NCBI RefSeq assembly: GCF_007741495.1
Contig: NZ_CP036262.1
Location: 2,542,001 to 2,606,000, forward strand
Length of the DNA: 64,000 bases
From: Roseimaritima multifibrata
Lineage (GTDB): Bacteria > Planctomycetota > Planctomycetia > Pirellulales > Pirellulaceae
Reading direction: 5' to 3'
A model generated the notes under the pieces. That model made no database searches and was not told where the DNA came from. It was given only the letters and a program-made list of their open reading frames with translations. The stretch's first letter is position 1. Each line of letters starts with the position of its first letter. The position numbers and the translations under genes are program-made. Below are positions 44,398 through 53,778 of the stretch, piece by piece.

Positions 44398-45951
44398 CTA
44401 TCGCTGGATGGTGTCCGTTTCGTTAGCACCATCAGCGATTCGGTTGCGGAAGGGGTTGGCTAGCGAGCGAACCAGGTCGAGGACTTCTTGCAGGTTGGCA
44501 TCGATTTCTTCCTTCGATGGCTGGGGAGTCGCCTGTGTGAGGGCGTCGTCATCCTGGCGATCAAGTTTGGCGAGGAAGTTCTCTTCGAAGTCAAAACCAT
44601 CGTCGTAACGCGAATCGGTGGATTCGACATTGTCTGCCAATCGACCGGCTGGTTCCGCTTCGCAATCGACCCGTTCGTCTGCTTCATTCTGAATCGGGCA
44701 GCAGACCGAAGGCATATAGGGTGAGACGATGACCACGCTATCAGGAATGATCTGTGGTGGTCCCACTTGGGCGGGGATTTCGAGTGCAACCGCCAAGGCT
44801 TGAGGGGCGGCAGGGGGGCCAACAATCGCTGGTGCGACAGGGAACTGCTGTCCAATCTGAACCAGGATTTCGCTTGCTTGGTGTCTTGCTGCGAAGACCA
44901 ATCCAGGCAGTTGCGTTCCGATCGATTCGGCTTGCAGGTTTTCTCGCAGCCATCCCTCTTCGGCCAAGGCACCGCTGACCTGCCATACCAGTTCGTCCAA
45001 CAGGCAGTCCATTGGGATCATCGGTCCCTGTGGTTCTGCAGCCGTTGCAACGACGCTCGGTTTTGGCGGGACCACGCTGGCGAGTGGCTCTTCACCCGGT
45101 CCATACAAAGCGTGCAGCGAGGACTCGTTGTGAACGATGGAGTCGGTCGCGGCAGGCTGGTTTGGGATTCGCAATCGGCGTTGGGGTACAGGGATGCCAC
45201 CTGCGAAGACCTGCCAGCGTAGTGCGTCCGCGGCGGTCAAGTCGTAGGGTAGGTATTCCTCTGGAGCCCGCAGCGTGCAGATCACGGGTGAATCATTCAG
45301 CGGTGCCTTCTTCATGGGGGCCTTCGTCGCAACAGCAACCGGGGAGGCTTCAGCTGCTTCGTCACGAAGGGGGGGGACGTCGATCGGTTCTTCAATCGCC
45401 AGCCGCTCCAGGGCGATTGCCAAAGCGGCGTCTAGTGCCGCGGATTCGGCGGCCTCTACTTCGGCCGCCTCGATTGCCAGCCGAGCTGATTCTTCGGTCA
45501 CGGCAGCGAAGAGAGCGGCAGCTTCGGCGTTCGCGGCAGCTTGCTTGGCTGCTTCGGCTTCAGCCTTTTCAGCGGCCTGCTTGGCCGCTTTTGCTTCGGC
45601 CTTTGCAGCAGCCTGTTTGGCTGCTTTTGCTTTGGCCTTTGCTTTCAGTTCGGCTTTGGCTGGAGCGGCTTTGGAAGAGGCGGGGGCCGCTTCCGCTTCA
45701 GGGGTGCAGTAGCGGATTCCAGGAAGATCAGACGGGGCGCTGGAGTCCGTTGCTGCCGCCGGGGTGGAGGAGTTGGAAGTGTTGGAGACCAGCGTTATCG
45801 CGGTGGGAGCGATCGCTTGATCTGCGGTCAGACCGCTAGAAACTAAGATTGGATGGGCTGAACACTGATTCAAAAAGTGTTGAGCATGAGCAAGGCTGGG
45901 CAACAAACAAATAGCCATGCCAGCTAACCAAACGCGTAGGCGAAGTTTCAT
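44398..45951 (-). CDS. Secreted alanine/lysine/glutamate-rich protein, unknown
   Basis: The 517-residue protein has a signal peptide (MKLRLRVWLAGMAICLLPSL, then AHAQ). Residues about 95-145 are a repetitive Ala-Lys-Glu coiled coil (for example KAEAKAAKQAAEKAEAEAAK). The rest is rich in Ala, Pro and Glu with no recognised domain. The start is well supported by AGGAGG 8 nt upstream of the ATG. It is probably an envelope protein. Confidence 0.7.
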   Translation of the reverse strand: MKLRLRVWLAGMAICLLPSLAHAQHFLNQCSAHPILVSSGLTADQAIAPTAITLVSNTSNSSTPAAATDSSAPSDLPGIRYCTPEAEAAPASSKAAPAKAELKAKAKAKAAKQAAAKAEAKAAKQAAEKAEAEAAKQAAANAEAAALFAAVTEESARLAIEAAEVEAAESAALDAALAIALERLAIEEPIDVPPLRDEAAEASPVAVATKAPMKKAPLNDSPVICTLRAPEEYLPYDLTAADALRWQVFAGGIPVPQRRLRIPNQPAATDSIVHNESSLHALYGPGEEPLASVVPPKPSVVATAAEPQGPMIPMDCLLDELVWQVSGALAEEGWLRENLQAESIGTQLPGLVFAARHQASEILVQIGQQFPVAPAIVGPPAAPQALAVALEIPAQVGPPQIIPDSVVIVSPYMPSVCCPIQNEADERVDCEAEPAGRLADNVESTDSRYDDGFDFEENFLAKLDRQDDDALTQATPQPSKEEIDANLQEVLDLVRSLANPFRNRIADGANETDTIQR

Positions 45952-46535
45952 CTTCGTGTCCTCCTGACAAACCTCGTCGCGGCTTCCTAGATCCGTTCAC
46001 AGATCTGACGAGTTTGCTAAATAATTGGGTGGGATAAATAAAAGGCTGGGCGACGCATGCGCCGTGAAATTAGCCGCTTTCAATCAATAAAATTTTTGAG
46101 CGTCCCGTCAGCCTGAATCCCCGTGCCCGATAGGTTCTTTGGGCAGTGTTGGTGTTGTGGGGGGGCTGTGGGCTTTGGCACTAATGAAACCTATCGGGTG
46201 GGTTTGCGTGCTAGCTAAAGATACTGGTTGCGAAACCGCTAGCGATTTCCTGTGACCTAGTCGGTCGCGGTGACTATGCGGATTATTCGCAGCAGGGAAT
46301 CTCACCAGTGGCTGCGAGAAACGATGTGCAGCGGAGCCTTCTTTAACACAGTCGCAAGATAAGGGCGCATCAAGACAATCGCCGCACAGCGAAAAACGTA
46401 GCTACCGTCGCTAGACGGTGGTCAAGCGCTCGAAGTGCACGCTCTTGCGCGTCAAGCTTCGCGCCAGCGGTCTGGCTGGCAGGCGTTCGCGGACGCTCTG
46501 AGAAACCGACGGAAAGAAGTTCGCGAAACGTTCGG
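45952..46535. other. 584-bp intergenic region with hairpins
   Basis: It holds an 11-bp perfect inverted repeat CCCGATAGGTT/AACCTATCGGG spanning 46126-46198, and a smaller hairpin ACCGTC-gcta-GACGGT near 46405. These lie downstream of the lptE-like gene and upstream of the Ala-rich gene. No gene is supported. Confidence 0.55.
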
Positions 46536-47138
46536 CTACCAACGCATTTCCATGTGGGAAACGATTCGTTGGGCGAGATCGTCGATGGCGTGTTGAGTTT
46601 CCGTTTCGATCGGCTGACCGGCTTCGGGGACGAAACGCCCGCCTTGCGTGAAGGTGTAGATCAAGCTTTCATCGGGGATCAGTTGATTTTCCATCAGCCG
46701 AGTTCCCTGACGATCGATCCATGTTGCCTGCACCGATAGGATCGCATCCAAGGCTCGCGGATCGTCACCGGACGTTTCCGTGAGGACTCGTTTGGTTTGC
46801 GTCACAAAGCGGGCGCTGAGGGTGCTGTCTGCGGTCGGGTTGCCGACTACTTTATAGGGCGTACGAGATTCGATTTCGACGATCAGGGCTTCGGTCAGAC
46901 GAACCCCTAAGTCATGGCGAAACGTATCGTTTCGCACGATCGGTACATAGATCGTGCGGATGTCGCTTCGGAACATCGCATACGGGCCAACTTGATAACC
47001 AGCACAGCCGACGCATGCGATTGCAGCAAGCAACGTAACAAGCAAGGTTCGGCGACTGCGGAACCCTGATGGGGCTGTCGCCGAAGCCTGTTTGGCTTTA
47101 CCGAGATGTTTCGTACCGTGAGCAAACGGCATAGCCAT
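46536..47138 (-). CDS. lptE: LptE-like LPS-assembly lipoprotein
   Basis: The 200-residue protein has a hydrophobic segment (TLLVTLLAAIACVG) ending in a lipobox cysteine, then CAGYQVGPYAMFRSDIRTIYV and VRNDTFRHDLGVRLTEALIV, the pattern of LptE, the outer-membrane partner of LptD in LPS export. The basic N-terminal extension before the signal is unusual. It is followed by the BamD-like gene on the same strand (44 bp upstream), an envelope-biogenesis pair. Confidence 0.82.
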   Translation of the reverse strand: MAMPFAHGTKHLGKAKQASATAPSGFRSRRTLLVTLLAAIACVGCAGYQVGPYAMFRSDIRTIYVPIVRNDTFRHDLGVRLTEALIVEIESRTPYKVVGNPTADSTLSARFVTQTKRVLTETSGDDPRALDAILSVQATWIDRQGTRLMENQLIPDESLIYTFTQGGRFVPEAGQPIETETQHAIDDLAQRIVSHMEMRW

Positions 47139-47182
47139 CGTCTGGGGGTATCGAGGGGCAATGGATGAAATGGAAATCGAAT

Positions 47183-48469
47183 CTAGCGACTTAGCGCGGC
47201 ATCGTTGGAAAGGATCAGCGGTTTACTGCGACGCTCAGTCGGGAAGAGATCGGCGACCCAGTCGAGTGGACGTCCAGGGACATCCGGTTTCCCGTCCATC
47301 TGTGCGAGCGCTTCTCTTGCCTTGTCAGCAAAAGGAGTCGAAGGGTGCTTTTCAAGGATCTCGCGATAGTAAACACGAGCGGCTCCGTATTCACTTCGCC
47401 GTTTTCGGTAGGCCGCCCGGTTTTCTAGTTTTTCAGCTTTTTTGAAATCGATTTCGGCTCCGATCCGGGCCAATTCTTCGCTCAGCTTTGCATCGGACAT
47501 GCGGTCCGGAAAACGTTTGCGAGTCTGGCTCAGCAGCTTGTCCGCTTCGTCCAGCATGACCCCGCTGTAACTGGGGCCGGCGTAGATCAACAGTTTGCAA
47601 CGTAGCCCCATGATGTGAGCGTTAAATTGGTGCTCGCTGTCGGGGAATGTTTGCCGAAGATCGGTGAAGAAATCGTCCGCGTCCTGGTATTTTTCCTGAC
47701 GCATCTTTTCGACGCCGGCCGCCATCGTCGCATCATCGGAAAGGACGCCCGTCGGGTCGTTGTAACGGATGTTATCCAGGACTCGAATGGCGTGCCCATC
47801 GGCGTCGATGAAGGGTCGAGCCGGATCAAAGAAGTTCAGCGGCATCCAGGTGCTGTTCCCCGCCTTTTCGGTTTCAATCCAATACTGACTGATTTCAAAC
47901 AGACGAGCGGCGGCGCGGTCATTATGTTGGTTGCGGGGATGTTCCTTCTGCAGTTTTGCAAAAGCGTCCTCGGCATCCGTCAGCCGGTCCGCAAAGAAGT
48001 AGCTTTCACCGGTCATCAGCAAGGCATCTTGCTCGATCGCCGATCCCGGGTGAGCTTGGCCGCATCGAATGAACAACTTGGCAGCTTCCTCGTACTTCTT
48101 TTTGGCTTGGTCACGGGGTAGGCCCGCGGCCGAACGAAAGACGCGATCCCCCTCTAGATACAGCTCTTTGGCTTTTGCTTTGTTTAGAGGCTCACGCCCG
48201 GTCATAAAACTGACCACGCGATTGGTCGATGATTCCGTAGTAGCCCGAATACCTGATTCTTCGTCCTCTTCATAAGCAGCCGTTTCGTTAAACGAAACAG
48301 GCTGATTTGCAGGGGGCGGCCCTTCAAGCGTTCGCGTCTCTGCAGAACGATTTCCCGTCAGCGACTGGCAGCCACTAAGTCCCAACCAGCAGATCGATAG
48401 TGCGACCAACGTTTTGCGGCAATGGATTCGCTGAATCTTTTTGGAAAACAATATTTTCGCGACAGACAT
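47183..48469 (-). CDS. BamD/YfiO-like TPR lipoprotein
   Basis: The 428-residue protein has a lipoprotein signal (KTLVALSICWLGLSGC) and TPR-type repeats: AKKKYEEAAKLFIRCGQAHP, ALLMTGESYFFADRLTDAED, EKYQDADDFFTDLRQTFPDS and YGAARVYYREILEKHPSTPF. This matches the outer-membrane assembly lipoprotein BamD, though it is longer than BamD (about 245 residues). A broader periplasmic TPR lipoprotein is the alternative. It starts 9 bp after recO. Confidence 0.8.
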   Translation of the reverse strand: MSVAKILFSKKIQRIHCRKTLVALSICWLGLSGCQSLTGNRSAETRTLEGPPPANQPVSFNETAAYEEDEESGIRATTESSTNRVVSFMTGREPLNKAKAKELYLEGDRVFRSAAGLPRDQAKKKYEEAAKLFIRCGQAHPGSAIEQDALLMTGESYFFADRLTDAEDAFAKLQKEHPRNQHNDRAAARLFEISQYWIETEKAGNSTWMPLNFFDPARPFIDADGHAIRVLDNIRYNDPTGVLSDDATMAAGVEKMRQEKYQDADDFFTDLRQTFPDSEHQFNAHIMGLRCKLLIYAGPSYSGVMLDEADKLLSQTRKRFPDRMSDAKLSEELARIGAEIDFKKAEKLENRAAYRKRRSEYGAARVYYREILEKHPSTPFADKAREALAQMDGKPDVPGRPLDWVADLFPTERRSKPLILSNDAALSR

Positions 48470-48478
48470 CCTTGTCCT

Positions 48479-49264
48479 CTAAACGTCGACGGCGGTTGGC
48501 AGAAAGCGGCTCATCCGCGGTACAAACCCTAACATCGTTACTATGTATCGGCTGACCAACGGGCGGAGTTCGCTATAGTTGGCCGGCGTGAAAGTTTCCG
48601 GGGGAATACCTTCCAAACAGAGCCCTTTTTGCAATGCTTGCAATGCATTTGGTGAGCAGACAACGGTTTGATGGTGATTCGGACTGCACCTATCGCACAA
48701 AACCCCACCTTCAAGCAACCCAAAAGTGACCGTTTTTTTGTCGAAATTCGGGGAACGATGGTCCATCGGAGCCGAACAGTCGACGCAGCTGTCGGTCCGT
48801 GGGCCATGGCCCAGCAGATGGATTGCTTGGAGTTCGAACGCTAGGACCGACGCCCCCAAAGGGGCATCCCCATCGATTCGCTTAAGGGTTTGTAGGGTGG
48901 CGTCGTATAGATCGGGATGTGGGTCACTGTCGTCGGTCCACAACCGGAGCATCTCGGCAATATAATAGCCTGCATAAAGACGGTTCAGACGCTGCTGTTG
49001 CGTCAGCCCCGGCAGTTCAGTCGCTCGGAAGCGGCGTTCCAATTTGGCTTCGGTAAGCAGATCCAGGTTGTCGTTCGCTTTGCGAATCACCACGATTCGG
49101 CAGACCGACAACAGGTTTAGGGCACTTTCGAAGGGCCCTTTGGGGCGTCTGGCCCCTTTGGCGATCGCTCCCAATTTGCCGAATTCCCTTGTCAGCAGGG
49201 TCACGATCAAACTGGTTTCACTGAATTCGATCGTGCGGAGGACGATCGCGTCCGATTTTTCCAT
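48479..49264 (-). CDS. recO: DNA repair protein RecO
   Basis: The 261-residue protein has the OB-fold N-terminus (MEKSDAIVLRTIEFSETSLI, LGAIAKGARRPKGPFESALN) and the four-cysteine zinc site of the C-terminal domain (CVDCSAP and VLCDRCSPN). RecO loads RecA with RecF and RecR in gap repair. It overlaps neither neighbour but lies 4 bp from the TPR gene and 9 bp from the BamD-like gene, so the four genes may form one transcript. Confidence 0.92.
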   Translation of the reverse strand: MEKSDAIVLRTIEFSETSLIVTLLTREFGKLGAIAKGARRPKGPFESALNLLSVCRIVVIRKANDNLDLLTEAKLERRFRATELPGLTQQQRLNRLYAGYYIAEMLRLWTDDSDPHPDLYDATLQTLKRIDGDAPLGASVLAFELQAIHLLGHGPRTDSCVDCSAPMDHRSPNFDKKTVTFGLLEGGVLCDRCSPNHHQTVVCSPNALQALQKGLCLEGIPPETFTPANYSELRPLVSRYIVTMLGFVPRMSRFLPTAVDV

Positions 49265-49268
49265 CCGC

Positions 49269-49592
49269 TTATTCGCCTTCGCGTCCCAGCATCGCTAGAT
49301 AATCGCTCATTTCGGCCGCGGCATGTGTGTCCTGCTGCTGACGCGCCTGTTCGATTCCGTCTCGCAGGTAGGTTCTTGCTTCGCTGATCCGGTCCAGATC
49401 CACCAATAGCTGAGCGGCCATAAAAAAGGCGGGGACATAAGGAGGGTCGGCCTGCGTCAGTTTGCGGAAACCTTCGACGGCTAGGTCGTTCAGCCCTTCG
49501 CTGCGTTGTTCCATTGCCAGACTGTATTGTAGGAACGTATCGCTGGGATCCTCGGCCAGCATCGCTTCGATTTTGTGACGGCGGTCGCTCAT
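49269..49592 (-). CDS. Small TPR protein
   Basis: The 107-residue protein starts MSDRRHKIEAMLAEDPSDTF and contains TPR-type helices (FLQYSLAMEQRSEGLNDLAV, VPAFFMAAQLLVDLDRISEA). No signal peptide is seen. It probably mediates a protein contact; the partner is unknown. It is the first gene of the recO/BamD-like/lptE-like group. Confidence 0.78.
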   Translation of the reverse strand: MSDRRHKIEAMLAEDPSDTFLQYSLAMEQRSEGLNDLAVEGFRKLTQADPPYVPAFFMAAQLLVDLDRISEARTYLRDGIEQARQQQDTHAAAEMSDYLAMLGREGE

Positions 49593-49815
49593 GGCTTTTT
49601 TGTGCGGTTGGCTTGGTGGATAAATGGAAAATTCAGCCCGGCTGGGGAACCGGTTTCAGAGGTCAGTGTACTGTCTGACGCCCAATCCGCGACCTCCGAA
49701 TAATCGTTGTCAGCGGGATAATCGTTACCATTTGCAAAAAAGGTTCAATTCCTACGACCGGACAGCCGAATTTTAGGACTGAGACAATAGACGTTCCTTT
49801 TATCGAGGATTGCGC

Positions 49816-52440
49816 ATGTTCGGCGCCCCCAAGAATCTGTTTGTATTTGCCATCCTGGTCGGGTTATACGCCCAGCCGTTAGCTGCTCAGCATGTCTACA
49901 GTGATGAGGGGGTAAGACCGGTTGTTGGCAAACAGCCGTCGGCCCATTCCTCGCATTCCAATACTCAGCAAAAGTCGCCCGGTCTGCTCGGTCGATTGAT
50001 GAGTTTTGGTCGGAGCGATGAGGAACCGCGAACGCGTGCCATTCCTCCGGACGAGAGCCGTGAACCTGCGGACTGGACCGGAGTTCCCTACCACGAACCG
50101 ACTTCGGGGCACGGTCAATCCGCGACGACGCATCCGGTTGCGGATCCGTCGAATTTGCGAATTTCGTCTCGAGCCGGCAGTGTCTTTTCGCGATCCGAAA
50201 GCGCACGACGCAGCGGGTCGAATCTGGGGCCCGTGCCTACGCCGCCGCCGGTTAGCAAGGTCAATAAATCCGAAGGGACGCGGGCCGCTGTGGTCCGAGA
50301 GACCACGATCGGAACCGAACCGGATGAATTTTCCGCCACATACAGCAGTCGTCGTTCGGGACGCCGCGATCTGGACCCGATGGACGTCGAAGTCCTTTCC
50401 TCATCCGATTTAGAGCAATCCAAATTGGCTGGTGGAGGCATCGGAAACCGTGCAACCACAATCGATGACGAACCTTCAGTGCAGCAGCGAGCCTTACCAA
50501 CAAGTGAAAATCCCGTCGGGGATCGTTTGGCTCAGCGCGAGCCAGCGTCCGCCGGATCGGGTGCAAATCGCCCCATGGGAATTCCCAGTGCTGCGGAGAA
50601 TGCAAGTTCCGCTAATCCGTCTGGCGGTCATCCCGCTCTAATGCCGCCAAGCTTGGCGAAACGGAATCAAGCTTCGCCAAGTCCCGCTCCGGCCGCACCT
50701 GAAACGAAGCGACCTGCGTCGACGCTGTCGATCCCCGCTTCCGAATTGGCCGTGCGGAAACCTGTGCAAGCTAAACCAAGCCAAAATGCGCTGACCCTGG
50801 GACTCCCTGAAGGTTCCAGCCCAACGCCAGCGGTCCCCAGCTCTCCTAGCGATATCCTACAAATGCCTGTCGCCCCCGAGGTTCCGGCACTGGAATCTCC
50901 TTCCGCGATCGGGTCGGGCGTCGCAGCGGATACCAAATCCCCAAAAGAGACGAAGTCGATTCCTGGCGCTCAGGGACAATGGATCAAGAACGGCGAACTG
51001 CCAAAAACGGCTGAAATTGTTGAGCAACGTACCCATAGCTTGCCCGTCGAAATCCCTGGACTGCGTGTCGTCGCCGAGGGGCCTGCCCAGATCATGATCC
51101 GTCAGCCGACGGAATATGTCATCCGTGTCGAGAACCGCGGAGCGATCGCAGCCCCCGGGATTGTGGTCCGAACCTCCATTCCCGACTGGATCGTCGTTCG
51201 CAACAAAGCGGCCTCGGTCGGGCAAATCGATACCGAAAGCGATGCGAAATCATCCGAACTGATGTGGCGAATTGCCAAATTGGCTCCCGGAGCGACCGAA
51301 AAATTGACTTTGCAGGTCGAAGCAAATCGCTCGGGCACCTTTGGTGTTGATGTCGACTGGACTTTGTTGCCTCAGAAACACAATCTGATGGTCAACGTCC
51401 ACGAACCCAAACTGGAAATCATGATCGAGGGGCCCGACCAAGTGGTCTTCGGCCAATCGGAAACCTTTAAGGTTCGTGTCCTGAATCCTGGCAACGGCGT
51501 CGCTGCGAATGTCGTCTTCACGCTGTCGCCAAATTCGGCGACTCCGCAAACTCAAAAAGTAGGTTCGATTCCATCGGGAAAAGAAGCTCAATTCGAAGTT
51601 GAATTGACTGCTCAGGACCTAGGCGAATTGAAGATCCACGGTTTGGCGACCGGTGACCTGCAGCTGCGAAGCGAGCAAACGAAAACCATTCGCGTCGCAG
51701 CGGCTCAGCTGGAAGCGATGCTGACCGGGCCTCCATTGCGTTACCAAAATGGTGAAGCGACGTATCGGTTGCAGATTAAAAACACCGGTTTGGCTGCCAG
51801 CGAAAACGTTGCGGCTCAGCTGCGAATCCCTGCAGGCGTCGAATACCTCGATGGTCTGACCAATGCGAAATCGGCCGCCGGCATGCTTCGCTGGGAAGTC
51901 GGCAACATGGCAGCTGGCGAGAGTCGCGAGTTTACGATTCGCTGCAAACTGAATCAGACGGGAGCCCACCTGTTGGCATTCCAGTGCCAGGGGACGGCGG
52001 CTGGTAAAGCGGCCGTTTCTTTGACCACCAAGGTCGAAGCGATCGCGGACTTGGTCCTGACGATCAATGACCCGCCCGCACCAGCTCCGGTCAGTGAAGA
52101 TGTGGTCTACGAACTGGTCATCCACAACCGTGGATCGAAAGCGGCTCGTGACGTTTCCGCACTGACTCACTTTAGTGACAACATCGAACCGGCACGGATC
52201 GAAGGCCAAACCGGTAAGGTCAGCACGGGGCAGGTCGTCTTCGATTCGATCCCGCAGATCAATCCAGGGCAAACGGTGAAACTGCGAATCGTCGCTCAGG
52301 CCGTCAAAGCCGGTTTGCATCGCTTCCGAGCCGAAATTAGCTCGGGGGATACGGTCCTGGTTGCTGAGGAAGCGACTCGCTACCTAAGTCCTGCGGACGA
52401 GGAAATCAGTCGTCGCAGCAGTGAATCGGTAGCTTGGTAG
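49816..52440 (+). CDS. Secreted surface protein with DUF11/CARDB-type repeats
   Basis: The 874-residue protein has a signal peptide (MFGAPKNLFVFAILVGLYAQ), a long Ser/Pro/Arg-rich region (30-390), then at least four Ig-like DUF11 repeats, each with a phrase such as EYVIRVENRGAIAAPGIVVR, SETFKVRVLNPGNGVAANVV, TYRLQIKNTGLAASENVAAQ and VYELVIHNRGSKAARDVSAL. This is typical of planctomycete cell-surface proteins. The ATG at 49816 is chosen because GAGG lies 8 nt upstream; the TTG at 49810 is too close. Confidence 0.85.
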   Translation: MFGAPKNLFVFAILVGLYAQPLAAQHVYSDEGVRPVVGKQPSAHSSHSNTQQKSPGLLGRLMSFGRSDEEPRTRAIPPDESREPADWTGVPYHEPTSGHGQSATTHPVADPSNLRISSRAGSVFSRSESARRSGSNLGPVPTPPPVSKVNKSEGTRAAVVRETTIGTEPDEFSATYSSRRSGRRDLDPMDVEVLSSSDLEQSKLAGGGIGNRATTIDDEPSVQQRALPTSENPVGDRLAQREPASAGSGANRPMGIPSAAENASSANPSGGHPALMPPSLAKRNQASPSPAPAAPETKRPASTLSIPASELAVRKPVQAKPSQNALTLGLPEGSSPTPAVPSSPSDILQMPVAPEVPALESPSAIGSGVAADTKSPKETKSIPGAQGQWIKNGELPKTAEIVEQRTHSLPVEIPGLRVVAEGPAQIMIRQPTEYVIRVENRGAIAAPGIVVRTSIPDWIVVRNKAASVGQIDTESDAKSSELMWRIAKLAPGATEKLTLQVEANRSGTFGVDVDWTLLPQKHNLMVNVHEPKLEIMIEGPDQVVFGQSETFKVRVLNPGNGVAANVVFTLSPNSATPQTQKVGSIPSGKEAQFEVELTAQDLGELKIHGLATGDLQLRSEQTKTIRVAAAQLEAMLTGPPLRYQNGEATYRLQIKNTGLAASENVAAQLRIPAGVEYLDGLTNAKSAAGMLRWEVGNMAAGESREFTIRCKLNQTGAHLLAFQCQGTAAGKAAVSLTTKVEAIADLVLTINDPPAPAPVSEDVVYELVIHNRGSKAARDVSALTHFSDNIEPARIEGQTGKVSTGQVVFDSIPQINPGQTVKLRIVAQAVKAGLHRFRAEISSGDTVLVAEEATRYLSPADEEISRRSSESVAW

Positions 52441-52833
52441 TTACTTGGAACTTTCAGGGTAACGTACGGTGATCACGCTGCTGATACCGCCTCGCGGTGT
52501 CCAGCGGCTGATCAAAGTGCATTGTCGAGGCTGGACGACCGAAACGAAATCGTCCAGAATCCGGTTAGTGATCCGCTCGTAGAAAATTCCCTCGTTGCGA
52601 TACCGCTGCAGGTATAGCTTCAGGCTTTTCAGTTCGATGCATTTCTGATCGGCGACATAGGTAAACGTCAGGGTCCCGAAGTCGGGCTGTCCCGTTTTCG
52701 GACAAACCGAGGTAAACTCGGGGCACTGAATTTCAATCTCATAGTCCCGCTCGGGACGTGGATTGTCAAACGTTTCCATGATTTCTTGAAAGTTGTCAGA
52801 CAAAGTTGGATTCTCCTGAAAAAGATCGATCAT
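52441..52833 (-). CDS. queF: NADPH-dependent 7-cyano-7-deazaguanine reductase
   Basis: The 130-residue type I QueF has the catalytic Cys44 in TSVCPKTGQPDFGT and the signature IELKSLKLYLQRYRNEG. It reduces the preQ0 nitrile to preQ1 in queuosine biosynthesis. It is divergent from queE and the two starts are within 30 bp. The gene ends one base after the DUF11 gene on the opposite strand. Confidence 0.93.
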   Translation of the reverse strand: MIDLFQENPTLSDNFQEIMETFDNPRPERDYEIEIQCPEFTSVCPKTGQPDFGTLTFTYVADQKCIELKSLKLYLQRYRNEGIFYERITNRILDDFVSVVQPRQCTLISRWTPRGGISSVITVRYPESSK

Positions 52834-53645
52834 TCTTGCAATCTGGTCCGATTTCGGCCAGGGGAGTCACTGCGTTTGAGCCCGCCGAACCCCCTGCGCG
52901 AACGGAGCAACTGAAATTCCCTGTCTCGGAGATTTTCAATAGTCGTCAAGGTGAGGGGAAACTGACGGGGGTGCCAAGCCATTTCATTCGTTTGGCAGGG
53001 TGCAACTTGCGATGCTGGTTTTGCGATACTCCCTACGCGTCATGGAATCCGCAGAGCGAATCCTACTCGCTGGACGATCTGGTCCAAGGAGCGATCGATT
53101 CGACCCTTCAGCATGTGGTCCTAACCGGCGGTGAGCCGTTGATGTTTCGCGGAATTGAACGCCTGACGGAAAAAATCCGTCGGGTAGGTCTGCATCTGAC
53201 TATCGAAACGGCTGGGACCCTTGCCCCGAATGTCGTGGCCGATTTGATGTCGCTAAGCCCGAAACGATTTGGCAGTCAGCCGACGATCGAAAAAGTCGAG
53301 CAGGTGCCGCACCTGCAGGAGATCCCCCTGCCCACGATCGAACGTTGGCAAACGCTGCATGAATCGAGGCGATGGAAACCGCAGGCGATCCAAAAACTGA
53401 TCGCCGATAGTTTCGACAGCCAAGTTAAATTTGTCGTCGACAACCATGCAGAGGCCGCCGACGTCGAACAGGCCGTCAGTGAATTGCAGTTGGCGGCCGA
53501 TCAGGTCTGGATCATGCCTCAAGGAGTGACGGCCGAGGGGCTAGAAGAACATGCCCGCTGGATCCGCCCATGGTGTGAAGCCTTAGGATTCCACTTCTGT
53601 GATCGGCAGCAGATTCACTGGTACGGAAATCGTCCAGGGACCTAG
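52806..53645 (+). CDS. queE: 7-carboxy-7-deazaguanine synthase (radical SAM)
   Basis: The 279-residue protein has the radical-SAM cluster motif CNLRCWFCDTPYASW (C66, C70, C73) and the QueE substrate region IFNSRQGEGKLTGVPSHFIR, with LTGGEPLMF. It makes the 7-deazaguanine core of queuosine from carboxytetrahydropterin. No ATG occurs early in the frame; TTG codons at 52806 and 52836 are the candidates. The first overlaps queF by 28 bp, the second leaves only a 2-bp gap. Confidence 0.9.
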   Translation: MDSPEKDRSFLQSGPISARGVTAFEPAEPPARTEQLKFPVSEIFNSRQGEGKLTGVPSHFIRLAGCNLRCWFCDTPYASWNPQSESYSLDDLVQGAIDSTLQHVVLTGGEPLMFRGIERLTEKIRRVGLHLTIETAGTLAPNVVADLMSLSPKRFGSQPTIEKVEQVPHLQEIPLPTIERWQTLHESRRWKPQAIQKLIADSFDSQVKFVVDNHAEAADVEQAVSELQLAADQVWIMPQGVTAEGLEEHARWIRPWCEALGFHFCDRQQIHWYGNRPGT

Positions 53646-53646
53646 A

Positions 53647-53778
53647 GCGGAGACACGGAGACACGGAGACACGGAGACACGGAGACACGGAGCTCCCCCT
53701 CTCCTTGTCTCCTTGTCTCCTTCACTCCCCTACTCCTTCACTCCCCTACTCCACTACTCCACTACTCCACTACTCCAC
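53647..53778. repeat. 8-bp minisatellites (GGAGACAC and CTACTCCA types)
   Basis: Five or so copies of GGAGACAC are followed by CTCC-rich 8-bp units (CTCCTTGT, CTCCTTCA, CTACTCCA). The purK stop codon (TAG, read from CTA at 53770) lies inside the CTACTCCA repeat, so the last Val-Glu codons of purK are coded by the repeat. It is related to the 44.2 kb minisatellite. Confidence 0.88.

Noticed and set aside
44135-44608. A plus-strand frame through the TTCACTCC minisatellite
   Set aside because: The peptide is a repeat of Ser-Phe-Thr/Leu-His units generated by the 8-bp repeat and it overlaps a well-supported minus-strand gene.
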